NCBI GenBank assembly: GCA_023139045.1
Contig: JAGLOJ010000082.1
Coordinates: 1-64,000, forward strand
Length of the DNA: 64,000 nucleotides
Direction of reading: 5' to 3'
Origin: Candidatus Sabulitectum sp.
GTDB lineage: Bacteria > Fermentibacterota > Fermentibacteria > Fermentibacterales > JCC-6
Shown here: piece after piece, positions 42,881-53,241 of the stretch
Layout: each line of letters starts with the position of its first letter
How positions within the stretch are numbered: the first letter of the stretch is position 1
Program-made: the position numbers and the translations under genes
The notes under the pieces: generated by a model
What the model saw: the letters and a program-made list of their open reading frames with translations, nothing else
What the model was told of the DNA's origin: nothing
Databases searched by the model: none

Positions 42881-45800
42881 ATGAAAAGACTTTTAACTAT
42901 AGCACTATTGCTTTTAATTGCCCCACACGCTGATGCTGTGGGTGGGTTGCGCAGTTTTTCACTGATTGATGAGCATCCCGGTTACTGGTATCAGAACTCA
43001 CTGCCCTGGCTTGTAAGCCTTCCCTCCACTCAGGTTGAGGTATGGTCCAGCCTGATGGGCAATGGTATCAGTTACAGGCTTATGTACAGAGGGTATCCTC
43101 TGGCCACGTCAAGAACATGGTCACTCTCCGGTGTGCGATCTCGACTGATCGGCTGGAGTACATGGAAAGAATGGACCGAGGCAAATGCCCGGAATGGTAT
43201 TCGCAACAGCGGTACGCGTGGCCATCTTGTTCCGACCATTTACCTGCCCTTGAACATGCCGGGAGTTATTGGTGATGCTATTGGAACAGGCGGCCAGCTC
43301 GATATTTCAGGGCATCAGACGATCTCTCTTTCAGGGATCAGCCATATCTATCCCAACAGAGTTAACGTTGAGGGGTCCAGCACATCGCTCTTTCCGGATC
43401 TGAAGATGGAACAGGATCTCCGCATTCGCCTTGACGGAACAATTGGTGAAAAAATACACGTTGCAGTTGACCATGACAGCCAGAGGCAGATCGGTTCGGA
43501 CTACAGTGTAAGTCTCAGCTATGATGGGGATGATGATGAGATAATTCAGTCAATTGAACTGGGTGATGTAAATTTGTCCATCACAGGTCCGGAATTCATC
43601 AGCTACTCCATTCCTCATCAGGGGTTGTTTGGTGCAAAACTGATTGCACAGGCTGGCCCATTTGATGTTACCGTCATTGCAAGCAAGGAAGGCAGTTCTA
43701 CAGAGAGTTCTGATTTTGTCGGGCAGGCTTCTCTTGTGAACGATTCGATCCTGGACATACGCCCTGCGAACAACTACTTTTTCCGGGCTTTTCCCGATAC
43801 AGTCACTGCGCCGTACATGGACCCAAATCATATTCGTGTATTTATTGATGATGGTATTGCAGCAAATAATCTGGAGACTGGTGCCATTGAAGGTAACTGG
43901 TTTGTTCCCAGGGGATCAGGCGGATTGCTCACTGGAACAGACGGCTGGTGGGATGAGCTTACACCTGGTATCGAGAGAGATTTCGTTCTTGTGGACTCAG
44001 GCAGAACAATACGGTTCCTCAGTCCGGTGAATGATAACTACGAAATTGCTGTCGCGCTCATAACTACAGCTGGTGATACAGTAGGAACAGCTCCCGCAGA
44101 AGAATTGTACAATCTGAAAATGATCAAGCAGTCGAATCCACTGCCTGAATCACCTGATAATTACCCCACATGGGCATATGAGATGAGGAATTACTACTTC
44201 CTGGGTGCCAACAACATCGTCAGGGAAAGTTTCAACTGCGATATTTTTCTGCAGCGGCCCGGTGAGGATCCAACCTCTGTCCAGGATGGAATTCCCTTTA
44301 CTCAGATTCTGGGCCTTGATACCAACGGCGACGGCCTGATGTACGATGAGGATACCACCATGGACTGGGAAAACGGTTTCATCATTTTTCCACAGAGTAG
44401 ACCATTTGCCAGTACAGAACTGGATCATCCCAACAACACTGTTTACACGGAAAAAAACCCAGCCATGAACAAGTCTCTTTACTATATGCGGGTAAGCTAC
44501 AGAGCTGCTTCCACTACTTATTCCCTTGGCCGCATGGGTATTGTAGAGGGCAGTGAGAAAGTAACGCTGACAGTAGCCGGGCAGGCAAGAACACTTGTGC
44601 GGAATACGGATTACTCGATCATCTATGAGGTGGGGCTTCTTACGCTCATGGGCGAAGCAGCTGATCTTGCCCAGGACCCTGCTAATACCCTTCGAGTAAC
44701 TTTCGAGTACATACCGTTTTTCAGTTCTGTGTCTAAAACACTGCTGGGCACCAGAATAGTTTACAATATGGGTACGCATTCCTGGCTTGGTGGAACCATG
44801 ATGTACGAGAATGCAAGTTCACCGGAGACTCGCCCACGGGTTGGAGAGGGTTCCTTCGGAACTACTGTGTTTGATGTGGATGTGCATCTGGAAGCAAAAC
44901 CTGAATTTCTTACTGATGCGGTGAACTTGTTGCCACTGGTATACACTGAAGCCGAAAGTCGTGTGATTCTTTCAGGAGAGGTCGCCGTGAGCCTGCCTTC
45001 CGGGGAGAGCAAAGCATGGCTGGATGACATGGAGGGATCAGAGTCAACTTTCCCTCTCGGGCAGTCAAGGTCAGCCTGGTTCTACTCTTCTATGCCCAAG
45101 TCGGGATCTCCACTGCTCTTTCCTGTGGGAGAATCCAGGTGGTACAATGCAACCAACAGATGGTCGCTGAATGACATTATTCCCGGCGAGACCAGCAACG
45201 ACGCTTTGAAAAAGATCAGTGGTGTTCTTCAATTTGTTTTCTCGCCTGATGAGAGTAATCCCATTGACTCATGGGGAGGATTTCAGAGATGTATCGAGCG
45301 CTACGGAACTGATTTTTCTCAAAAAACACATCTGTCACTTTATGTAAGAGCTACCGGTTGTGCGGTGAATGCAAATCTTTACATTGATCTCGGTGAGAGG
45401 ATAGATGAAGACACCTACTGGCTTGAAAGGGTGGGAGATGATCTGATCAGACAAGCCAATGGCGTACTCGATACAGAAGATGTGAATTCGGATGGCATAA
45501 GGTCAACAACAGAGGATACAGGGCTTGACACACTCCCTTCCATTGATGAAGCGGGATACAGTTCTTCAAATCTTGACCCCAACCAGGATAATTACAGGTA
45601 CAACTCAAACGATCCGCTCCAAACCAGATTCAATGCTATCAACAACTGTGAGAACAATGGAAGACTTGATACTGAGGATCTGAACAGGAACGGTGTTCTG
45701 GACACATTGAATACTTTCTTCAGGATACGGATTCCACTTGATGATCCGGAGTACATAATTTCCACCAGTTCCACCGGATGGATGCTGGTACAGATTCCTC

Positions 45801-48505
45801 TTGATGATTCTTTGCTTGTCAGCACACCTTTGATCTCAGATGGAGATCCGACCTGGGAGAAGATTACCTATACACGCATATGGGTAGACGGATTCACCGA
45901 GCAGGACACCCTGGAATTTTTTGACGTCGGGCTTGTGGGCAACAGGTGGAAACCCAACAGAATCAGTATACTGGGGCAGATTGCTATTCCTCTTCAGCCT
46001 GGCGAGAGTTTTACTGTCTCCGTGGTCAACAATCGTCAGAATCAGGATTACATAGAAAATCCGCCCCCCGGGATTGATCCGGGCGATGACCAGAACGGAG
46101 AGCCCAAGCTTGAGCAGTCCATCAGTCTTGACTGTTCAGAAATGGCTGAAGGACATGAGGGTGTCGCCAGACAGACTTTCTACTCGATAGAGAACTACAC
46201 GCAGTACAGGTCTCTGAGTTTTCCCTTTCGCGGCTCGTCACAGGGAGGAGAACTGTTCTTTCAGATGGGAAGAGACAGTTTGAACTACTATGAAGTTACA
46301 GCCGATATTCAGTCCGGCTGGCAGGTTGTGGAGATTGACCTTCAGGATCTTGTAGACCTCAAAACTTTGAAGGATCTGACAGAGGAGAATGAGTTCCGTT
46401 CAGGTAATCTGGCCGTCGTTGGTAATCCATCTCTCTCTGAAGTGATGATGCTGGGTCTTGGAGTGAGAAGCACTGATCAATCGCCTCTGACATCCCAGGT
46501 GTGGGTTGATGATATAACTGTGAAGGGTCATTATCTGGAGCCCGGCAATGCACACAGGATATCAGGTGATGTCAATTTTGCAGATCTGCTCTCAATATCC
46601 GGGGATTACAGAATGATTGATGATGACTTTCACGGTCTGGGTAAGACCAGCGGAACGGGAACCACAGTTACCAGATACAGTGCCTCGTCTACTCTGAATC
46701 TGGACAGGTTTACTCCACCCGTATGGAACTGGTCGCTTCCGGCAACTTATGCCTGGAACAGGAATTTTTCTGAGCCAAGATATGCCATAAACAGCGATAT
46801 AAGGTTGGAGGGCGACGAAACCTGGGAGTACCGTACCGAGTCCAATAAGTGGGACACATCCATTCAATTGAGAAGAAATGGCCGATCAGACGATTTCTTC
46901 GGCCGTTACTTCCTTGACCCGATTCATATCAGACACGCCATGGGCAATGGCTGGGGCAGAACACCCACCACTCGTGATTCCATCGAGAACGAGAATGTAA
47001 CATTCACATATGATCTCCGCCTGGGAAGAATGAGTCTGTTCAGGATGCCGATACTCGAGGACATCAGACTCCGACCCACCAGATTCGGCTTTGGAGTGGG
47101 TTGGACGCGCAGTAGAAATGTGATGTATGACATTGCAAATCAGGATACAGTTCTTACCAGAGAGAACGCGGAACGAAGGCTCAATACAGATGGTAACATC
47201 GCATTCAATCTGTGGAAGGGGCTGACCACATCCTACAGCCTTTCTGTCGGGCGGGATATGTTTTACCCCTGGGACGAACCCTGCACAGGTATAAACGTTG
47301 GAAGAGAAGTCTCCCGTAACCAGAATGCCGGCGTGAGTCAGGAGATAAACTTCTGGAATTATCTTAAACCCAGAGTCAGCTGGGATGCCAGGTATGGAAT
47401 GGCAAGGCTCAGCCCGCATACTGCCACAGGTTCTGATACTCTCAGTCGACCCGACGTGGGCAGTGATGTTACGGCCAGACTTAATCTCAGGCTGGGGCTG
47501 GCTCATACGATAAGATCGATCGCAAGGTTGAGGGACGAACGGCTCGATGAGGAAGCATTGCCAGGCAGCCCGAGATGGTTTTTAAGTAAAATGGAGAGAT
47601 GGGCGGACAAAATTACCGATCCCAACATAGTATTCAGCAGATCCAGAAGCAGTGATTACAATGATGTACCGTTCACGCCGTCTGCTGCTTACCAGTTCGG
47701 CTTTGAGCCTGATATGGACGGACTTGATCCCTACAACAAAACAACTTCAAATTCCATGCAGATCTCCGGTGGGTACAGGCCAACCAATACAATGTCTGTA
47801 AGGGTTGAGTACAGTGATTCTGAAAACAAAAGCTTTTATTCGGGTTTCTGGAACAGAACAGACAACACAACATGGCCTGCCGTCACCGTTTCGTGGAGCG
47901 GTCTGGAAAGATATGAACCTCTTGCTTTTCTCAGAAGTGGATCTGTCAGCAGTGGTTACAGAATGGAAACCAGTATATCATCCAGGATAGAAAATGACAG
48001 TTTGACCCCGGTGAGTAAAACAGAAACCTCAAGATGGAGTCCGCTGCTAAGCTTCACCGGTTCATTTGATAACAAGGTTCAGATAACAATCTCAGACAAC
48101 ATGTCTACTACTGAAACAAGAAACTACACAGGATCTTCTGCTGTCGTTCGTTCTGGAAACAACTCGGCACAGTTCAAACTTTCCTATAGTTTCAGCGCAC
48201 CCGGAGGGGTAGCAATACCCATTCCTCTTCTGAATCGATTGAGGTTATCATTCCAGAGTGACCTGACAACATCACTTTCCATTACGAGATCAACCGGTAT
48301 AAGCGAAGTCACGGGCGGACAGGCAGGTGAGACTCAAGTTCAATCCGACAAGACGGAATGGAGAATTGAACCATCTGCTTCTTATGATTTTGGAACTGTT
48401 ACAGCCTCAATGACTGCTATTTACGGTTGGAAGAAAGACAAAGTTAACAATCAGTATGACCAGAAAGATGTGGGTCTTAATTTCTCAGTAACCATCAATT
48501 TCTGA
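42881..48505 (+). CDS. SprA-like giant outer-membrane/cell-surface protein
   Basis: 1874 aa, signal peptide, GKIHVAVDHDSQRQIGSDYSVSLSYDGDDDEIIQSIELGDVNLSITGP, SKAWLDDMEGSES, beta-barrel-like C-terminus typical of SprA family. Confidence 0.8.
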   Translation: MKRLLTIALLLLIAPHADAVGGLRSFSLIDEHPGYWYQNSLPWLVSLPSTQVEVWSSLMGNGISYRLMYRGYPLATSRTWSLSGVRSRLIGWSTWKEWTEANARNGIRNSGTRGHLVPTIYLPLNMPGVIGDAIGTGGQLDISGHQTISLSGISHIYPNRVNVEGSSTSLFPDLKMEQDLRIRLDGTIGEKIHVAVDHDSQRQIGSDYSVSLSYDGDDDEIIQSIELGDVNLSITGPEFISYSIPHQGLFGAKLIAQAGPFDVTVIASKEGSSTESSDFVGQASLVNDSILDIRPANNYFFRAFPDTVTAPYMDPNHIRVFIDDGIAANNLETGAIEGNWFVPRGSGGLLTGTDGWWDELTPGIERDFVLVDSGRTIRFLSPVNDNYEIAVALITTAGDTVGTAPAEELYNLKMIKQSNPLPESPDNYPTWAYEMRNYYFLGANNIVRESFNCDIFLQRPGEDPTSVQDGIPFTQILGLDTNGDGLMYDEDTTMDWENGFIIFPQSRPFASTELDHPNNTVYTEKNPAMNKSLYYMRVSYRAASTTYSLGRMGIVEGSEKVTLTVAGQARTLVRNTDYSIIYEVGLLTLMGEAADLAQDPANTLRVTFEYIPFFSSVSKTLLGTRIVYNMGTHSWLGGTMMYENASSPETRPRVGEGSFGTTVFDVDVHLEAKPEFLTDAVNLLPLVYTEAESRVILSGEVAVSLPSGESKAWLDDMEGSESTFPLGQSRSAWFYSSMPKSGSPLLFPVGESRWYNATNRWSLNDIIPGETSNDALKKISGVLQFVFSPDESNPIDSWGGFQRCIERYGTDFSQKTHLSLYVRATGCAVNANLYIDLGERIDEDTYWLERVGDDLIRQANGVLDTEDVNSDGIRSTTEDTGLDTLPSIDEAGYSSSNLDPNQDNYRYNSNDPLQTRFNAINNCENNGRLDTEDLNRNGVLDTLNTFFRIRIPLDDPEYIISTSSTGWMLVQIPLDDSLLVSTPLISDGDPTWEKITYTRIWVDGFTEQDTLEFFDVGLVGNRWKPNRISILGQIAIPLQPGESFTVSVVNNRQNQDYIENPPPGIDPGDDQNGEPKLEQSISLDCSEMAEGHEGVARQTFYSIENYTQYRSLSFPFRGSSQGGELFFQMGRDSLNYYEVTADIQSGWQVVEIDLQDLVDLKTLKDLTEENEFRSGNLAVVGNPSLSEVMMLGLGVRSTDQSPLTSQVWVDDITVKGHYLEPGNAHRISGDVNFADLLSISGDYRMIDDDFHGLGKTSGTGTTVTRYSASSTLNLDRFTPPVWNWSLPATYAWNRNFSEPRYAINSDIRLEGDETWEYRTESNKWDTSIQLRRNGRSDDFFGRYFLDPIHIRHAMGNGWGRTPTTRDSIENENVTFTYDLRLGRMSLFRMPILEDIRLRPTRFGFGVGWTRSRNVMYDIANQDTVLTRENAERRLNTDGNIAFNLWKGLTTSYSLSVGRDMFYPWDEPCTGINVGREVSRNQNAGVSQEINFWNYLKPRVSWDARYGMARLSPHTATGSDTLSRPDVGSDVTARLNLRLGLAHTIRSIARLRDERLDEEALPGSPRWFLSKMERWADKITDPNIVFSRSRSSDYNDVPFTPSAAYQFGFEPDMDGLDPYNKTTSNSMQISGGYRPTNTMSVRVEYSDSENKSFYSGFWNRTDNTTWPAVTVSWSGLERYEPLAFLRSGSVSSGYRMETSISSRIENDSLTPVSKTETSRWSPLLSFTGSFDNKVQITISDNMSTTETRNYTGSSAVVRSGNNSAQFKLSYSFSAPGGVAIPIPLLNRLRLSFQSDLTTSLSITRSTGISEVTGGQAGETQVQSDKTEWRIEPSASYDFGTVTASMTAIYGWKKDKVNNQYDQKDVGLNFSVTINF

Positions 48506-48593
48506 ATCCTGCTCTTGACATTCGGGCTTTATCACTAAAAGATATACATTCGTGTGCTCGTATTCGACGATTTAAGGCAAGGAAGAGGTTTGA

Positions 48594-50342
48594 ATGAAAC
48601 TGGGTCAGATGTTGTTGAAAGCAGGGCTTCTTGATCGGGAGCAGCTTGCGGATGCTCTTGAACATCAGAAAAATGAGGGTGGCAGGCTGGGTTATAACCT
48701 GGTAAAGATGGATCTTATATCTGAAGAAAAGTTGAATGATTATCTTGCAAGGCAGAACCGTATTGAAGCTGTTAACATTGACGGCATTGATATTCCCCAG
48801 GACGTACTGAATCTGGTCTCTGCGAAACTTGCATTGCGTTATGAAGTTGTTCCTGTCGAGAAAGAAGGCCGGAAGCTTGTTCTTGCCATGGCAGATCCAC
48901 AGAATCTTTTCACCATTGACGACCTGAGGTTTTCTCTTGGCATGGAGATTGAACCTCATATATGTGCATCTTCAATGATTCAGAGAGCTTTACACAAATT
49001 CTACGGTGCAACAGACGCGATTGTTCCAGTTGAAGATGTTGAAAAAGAGAAGGAAAAGGAAGAGGAACTGAAGTCTTCGGGCGATGAACTCATCGTGGGT
49101 GATGACGCCTTTTTCTCGCTGATTGAGGAAGACGAAGAGGAAGAAGAGGATGAGGTTCTTTCAATAGACCTCTCTGATTCTCCCGTGGTAAAACTGGTAA
49201 ACAGCGTTATTGCAGATGCGGTCAAACGGGGTGCCAGTGATATTCACTTTGAGCCCTTTGAGAAATTTATTAGAATCAGGTACAGAATAGATGGCGTTCT
49301 GCATGAGATTATGAGACCCAGCAGAAAATACAGACAGGCAATGGTCAGTCGACTGAAAATTCTCGGTTGTATGAACATCGCAGAGCACAATATTCCTCAG
49401 GATGGAAGAACAAAAGTAAGAGTCGGGGACAGATTTGTTGATATGCGCCTTTCAACGCTGCCAACTCTTTTCGGAGAGAAGGTTGAGGTTCGTCTTCTTG
49501 ACCGCTCAAAGGTTCAGTTGAACCTTGATGTTCTGGGGTTTGAGGAGGAGACTCTCTACCAGTTCAGAAGGGGCATCAAGCGTCCCTATGGTATTGTTCT
49601 GGTTACAGGCCCCAGTGGCAGCGGTAAAACAACAACACTTTATTCAGCTCTTACAGAGTTGAATGATATTGGAGTTAACATCATGACTGCCGAGAATCCG
49701 GTTGAGTTCAACCTTAAGGGCATCAATCAGGTTCAGATGAATGCCGATGTCGGGCTTACATTTGCCAAAGCCCTTCGAGCATATCTCAGGCAGGATCCTG
49801 ACATAATAATGGTTGGAGAGATCAGAGATCAGGAAACCAGTGAGATTGCTATTCGCGCTGCTCTCACCGGTCACCTTGTTTTGTCAACGGCACACACCAA
49901 TGATGCCCCGAGTACGATCAACAGACTTGTTGATATGGGAACAGAGCCGTACATGCTCAGTACCTCACTGGTATGCATCTGCAGTCAAAGACTGATAAGG
50001 AAAGTATGTAACAACTGCAAAACTCCAGTGATGGTTCCCCGGGAAGCCATGATTGAGGCAGGTATCGAGCCGGAGAGATTCAAGGGAATCACCTTTTACG
50101 AGGGTACCGGTTGTTCCAGGTGCAACCAGACCGGCTACAGCGGTCGAACGGGAATTTACGAAGTTATGCAGATAGATGATGAGATGCGTACTCTTATTGA
50201 GGGTGACGCCAACAGTGTTGATCTTGAAAAGGCAGCACTGAAAAAGGGTATGATTAACCTGAGAGAAGCTGCTCTTCGAAAGCTGGAACGGGGTTTGACC
50301 ACTTTTGATGAAGTAATCAGGGAGACTGTTTCGAATGTATAA
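48594..50342 (+). CDS. pilB: Type IV pilus assembly ATPase PilB/GspE family (copy 1, MshEN-like N-terminus)
   Basis: GPSGSGKTTTLYSAL Walker A; CNNC...CSRCNQTGYSGRTGIYEV tetracysteine; N-terminus LGQMLLKAGLLDREQLADALEHQKNEGGRLGYNLV. Confidence 0.9.
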   Translation: MKLGQMLLKAGLLDREQLADALEHQKNEGGRLGYNLVKMDLISEEKLNDYLARQNRIEAVNIDGIDIPQDVLNLVSAKLALRYEVVPVEKEGRKLVLAMADPQNLFTIDDLRFSLGMEIEPHICASSMIQRALHKFYGATDAIVPVEDVEKEKEKEEELKSSGDELIVGDDAFFSLIEEDEEEEEDEVLSIDLSDSPVVKLVNSVIADAVKRGASDIHFEPFEKFIRIRYRIDGVLHEIMRPSRKYRQAMVSRLKILGCMNIAEHNIPQDGRTKVRVGDRFVDMRLSTLPTLFGEKVEVRLLDRSKVQLNLDVLGFEEETLYQFRRGIKRPYGIVLVTGPSGSGKTTTLYSALTELNDIGVNIMTAENPVEFNLKGINQVQMNADVGLTFAKALRAYLRQDPDIIMVGEIRDQETSEIAIRAALTGHLVLSTAHTNDAPSTINRLVDMGTEPYMLSTSLVCICSQRLIRKVCNNCKTPVMVPREAMIEAGIEPERFKGITFYEGTGCSRCNQTGYSGRTGIYEVMQIDDEMRTLIEGDANSVDLEKAALKKGMINLREAALRKLERGLTTFDEVIRETVSNV

Positions 50343-52125
50343 CCGCTTGGCTATGGTGCTGTTACAGTCAGGTCTTGTCGAACAGGAGGATGTCAACAGG
50401 ATCGCCGGCGAGTGGGGTCCGGGTGAAACGACTCTTGCAGAGGCTCTTGTTCTCGGTGGGCAGGTAACAGAGGAACTGATCACTGAATTTCTTGCAGAGA
50501 TCTACGGCATCGACCCGATTTACCTCAACGAAACGGGGCTCGACTCCAGGAATGCCGGAATGCTCAATGAATCGTTTGCCAGAGAGAACCTTGTTGTTCC
50601 GGTGAAAGTTGAGGAAAAAGCACTGTTCGCCGCCATGGCAGATCCTGCAAATCTTTATGTGATAGATGAGATCAAGTTCGCTACCGGCATGGAGGTTGTG
50701 ATTTATGCTTCTGCCCCATCAGCTGTAAGAAGGGCACTTGACGATATTTACGGACAGATTGATGCTCTGGTCACTGTTGATGAAACTCTTGATGACTATG
50801 ATGAGGCTGAGGATTTTCTTGAGGAGGTCTCCAGTCTTGAGGGCGATGAATCCGACGAGGATTTCGATTTAGAGGATGATCTGGGTGGAGAGTCTGATGC
50901 ACCGGTAATAAAATTCGTTGATGGAATGATAGCAAGGGCAGTGCGCACAGAGGTTTCCGATATTCACATTGAGCCTTACGAGAAACATCTCAGGATCAGA
51001 TTCAGGCGTGACGGCATCTGTTCCGAGATGTACAGGATTAATCCCAAGATGCAGAATCCTATTCTCTCCAGGCTCAAGATCATGTCCGGTATGAATATTG
51101 CAGATCGCAGACGCACCCAGGACGGTAGAATTAAGGCCAGGGTGGATGGCCGGATAATCGATTTCCGTGTAAACTCTGTTCCTGCAATTGATGGTGAAAA
51201 GATTGTGCTTCGTATTCTCGACAGGGGAAACCTGCAGCTTGATCTCAGAGAACTCGGGTTTCCCGAGGACGCCTTGAAAACCTTTCTGGCCGGGGTTAAC
51301 TCCCCCTTTGGCATTGTTCTTGTCACAGGACCTACAGGCAGCGGCAAAACCACGACGCTGTACTCAGCCCTGAGTTCTCTCAACACTCCTGCGGTTAATA
51401 TTCATACTGCCGAAGATCCGGTGGAGTACAACATTGATGGTCTTGTTCAAACGCAGATTGATTTCTCGATGGGTTACGATTTTGCTGCTGCTTTAAAGGC
51501 GATATTAAGACAAGATCCCAATATTATAATGGTGGGTGAGATTAGAGATTATGAGACCGCTTCAATAGCGATTAAGGCGGCCTTGACAGGGCAGCTGGTT
51601 TTCTCCACAATACATACAAATGATGCTCCTGGCACGATCAACAGGCTTGTTGATATTGGAATCAAGCCTTTCCTTGTTTCCAGCGCCATACGAACTATAA
51701 TGGCTCAAAGGCTTGTAAAGACAATTTGCAAGAGGTGCAGTGAGCCGTATACATGGTCTGATGCTGAGATCAGGGAGGTTGGCATCGATCCTGCAGAGAT
51801 GTCTGGAATAAAGACCAGGCGAGGTGCCGGGTGCAGCAGGTGCGGCGATTCGGGGACTAAAGGCAGAATGGGTATCTACGAAGTGCTTTCGCTGAACAGA
51901 GAACTGAAGCAGGCTGTGATAAACCGTGTTTCATCAACAGAGTTGAGATTGCTTGCAGTAAAGAATGGAATGCGTACATTGAGGATGGATGCTGTGACAA
52001 AATTCAAAAACGGTTTGATCACACTTGAGGAAGTTGCAAGAGTGACCGCTGATGATGAGGATGATGTGAAGATTGCCGCTATGAATTGCAAATTGGAGAG
52101 ACAGATAAATTCTATTTCGTCGTAG
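50335..52125 (+). CDS. Type IV pilus assembly ATPase PilB/GspE family (copy 2)
   Basis: GPTGSGKTTTLYSAL; CKRC...CSRCGDSGTKGRMGIYEV; overlaps copy 1. Confidence 0.9.
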   Translation: MYNRLAMVLLQSGLVEQEDVNRIAGEWGPGETTLAEALVLGGQVTEELITEFLAEIYGIDPIYLNETGLDSRNAGMLNESFARENLVVPVKVEEKALFAAMADPANLYVIDEIKFATGMEVVIYASAPSAVRRALDDIYGQIDALVTVDETLDDYDEAEDFLEEVSSLEGDESDEDFDLEDDLGGESDAPVIKFVDGMIARAVRTEVSDIHIEPYEKHLRIRFRRDGICSEMYRINPKMQNPILSRLKIMSGMNIADRRRTQDGRIKARVDGRIIDFRVNSVPAIDGEKIVLRILDRGNLQLDLRELGFPEDALKTFLAGVNSPFGIVLVTGPTGSGKTTTLYSALSSLNTPAVNIHTAEDPVEYNIDGLVQTQIDFSMGYDFAAALKAILRQDPNIIMVGEIRDYETASIAIKAALTGQLVFSTIHTNDAPGTINRLVDIGIKPFLVSSAIRTIMAQRLVKTICKRCSEPYTWSDAEIREVGIDPAEMSGIKTRRGAGCSRCGDSGTKGRMGIYEVLSLNRELKQAVINRVSSTELRLLAVKNGMRTLRMDAVTKFKNGLITLEEVARVTADDEDDVKIAAMNCKLERQINSISS

Positions 52126-52160
52126 TTATTCCGGGGCGCAGCCCCACAAAGGAGGGTAGT

Positions 52161-53231
52161 ATGAACATTAAAACGCTCCTGAAGGAAATGATGGAGAGAA
52201 GAGCCACAGATCTTCATCTTACCGTCGGTGCTCCCCCAACCATCAGGATTGATGGGGATCTTACAAGAATGGAGTATGATCCTCTGACCCCGAACGAGAC
52301 CCAGTCACTTGTCTACAGTCTTCTGAAAGACGATCAGAAGAAGCGTTTCGAGCTGGACAAGGAACTGGATTTTGCATTTGGTATCAAGGGCCTTTCAAGG
52401 TTCCGGGCCAATGTATTTACACAGCGGGGATGCGTCGCCTGCGCCATCAGAGTTATTCCATACGAAATTATGGGTTTTGATGAGCTGGGGCTTCCCGATG
52501 TTATCGCTACCCTTGCAGACAAGAGGCAGGGGTTGATTCTGGTTACAGGCCCAACGGGGTGCGGAAAGTCCACTACACTGGCTTCGATTATCAGAAAAGT
52601 GAACGGCAGCCGTCGTTGTCATATTATTACAATTGAGGATCCAATTGAGTATGTGCATCACCACGATAAGGGTATTGTGAATCAGCGGGAAATCGGCAGT
52701 GACACCCAGACATTCGGAATGGCTCTAAAATATCTTCTTCGCCAGGATCCTGATGTTGCCCTGATCGGTGAGATGCGTGATCAGGAAACCATGGGAGTAG
52801 CACTGAATATTGCTGAAACAGGTCACCTTACACTGGCCACCCTGCACACCAATTCAACCTATGAATCAATCAACAGGATTGTTGATACATTTCCTGCGGC
52901 AAGTCAGGCACAGGTACGCAGTCAGCTTTCGTTTGTTTTGCTGGGGGTGCTTACCCAGCAGCTCATACCCCGTCAAAGGGGTGTTGGACGGGCTCTTGCA
53001 GCAGAAGTGCTTATATGTACGCCTGCAGTGAAAGCTTGCATCAGAGATGATAAGCTCCATCAGATTTACGGTATGATGCAGGCCGGGCACAAGTTTGGAA
53101 TGCAGACTATGAATCAGTCTCTTTACAAGCTATACTACAACAGAGATATCTCAAAGGAATCTGCTCTGGAGCGATCTGTGAATCCCATTGAACTTGAGCA
53201 GATGATGGTGACAGGAAGAGATATTTTATAA
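52161..53231 (+). CDS. pilT: Twitching motility ATPase PilT
   Basis: ATG 52161 after AAAGGAGGG; MNIKTLLKEMMERRATDLHLTVGAPPTIRIDGDL; GPTGCGKSTTLASII; AVKACIRDDKLHQI. Confidence 0.92.
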   Translation: MNIKTLLKEMMERRATDLHLTVGAPPTIRIDGDLTRMEYDPLTPNETQSLVYSLLKDDQKKRFELDKELDFAFGIKGLSRFRANVFTQRGCVACAIRVIPYEIMGFDELGLPDVIATLADKRQGLILVTGPTGCGKSTTLASIIRKVNGSRRCHIITIEDPIEYVHHHDKGIVNQREIGSDTQTFGMALKYLLRQDPDVALIGEMRDQETMGVALNIAETGHLTLATLHTNSTYESINRIVDTFPAASQAQVRSQLSFVLLGVLTQQLIPRQRGVGRALAAEVLICTPAVKACIRDDKLHQIYGMMQAGHKFGMQTMNQSLYKLYYNRDISKESALERSVNPIELEQMMVTGRDIL

Positions 53232-53241
53232 GGGGGGATCT

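Noticed and set aside
49021-49170. Purine-rich low-complexity stretch as possible regulatory DNA
   Set aside because: Explained by coding for the acidic KEKEKEEE/EEDEEEEEDE linker of PilB copy 1.
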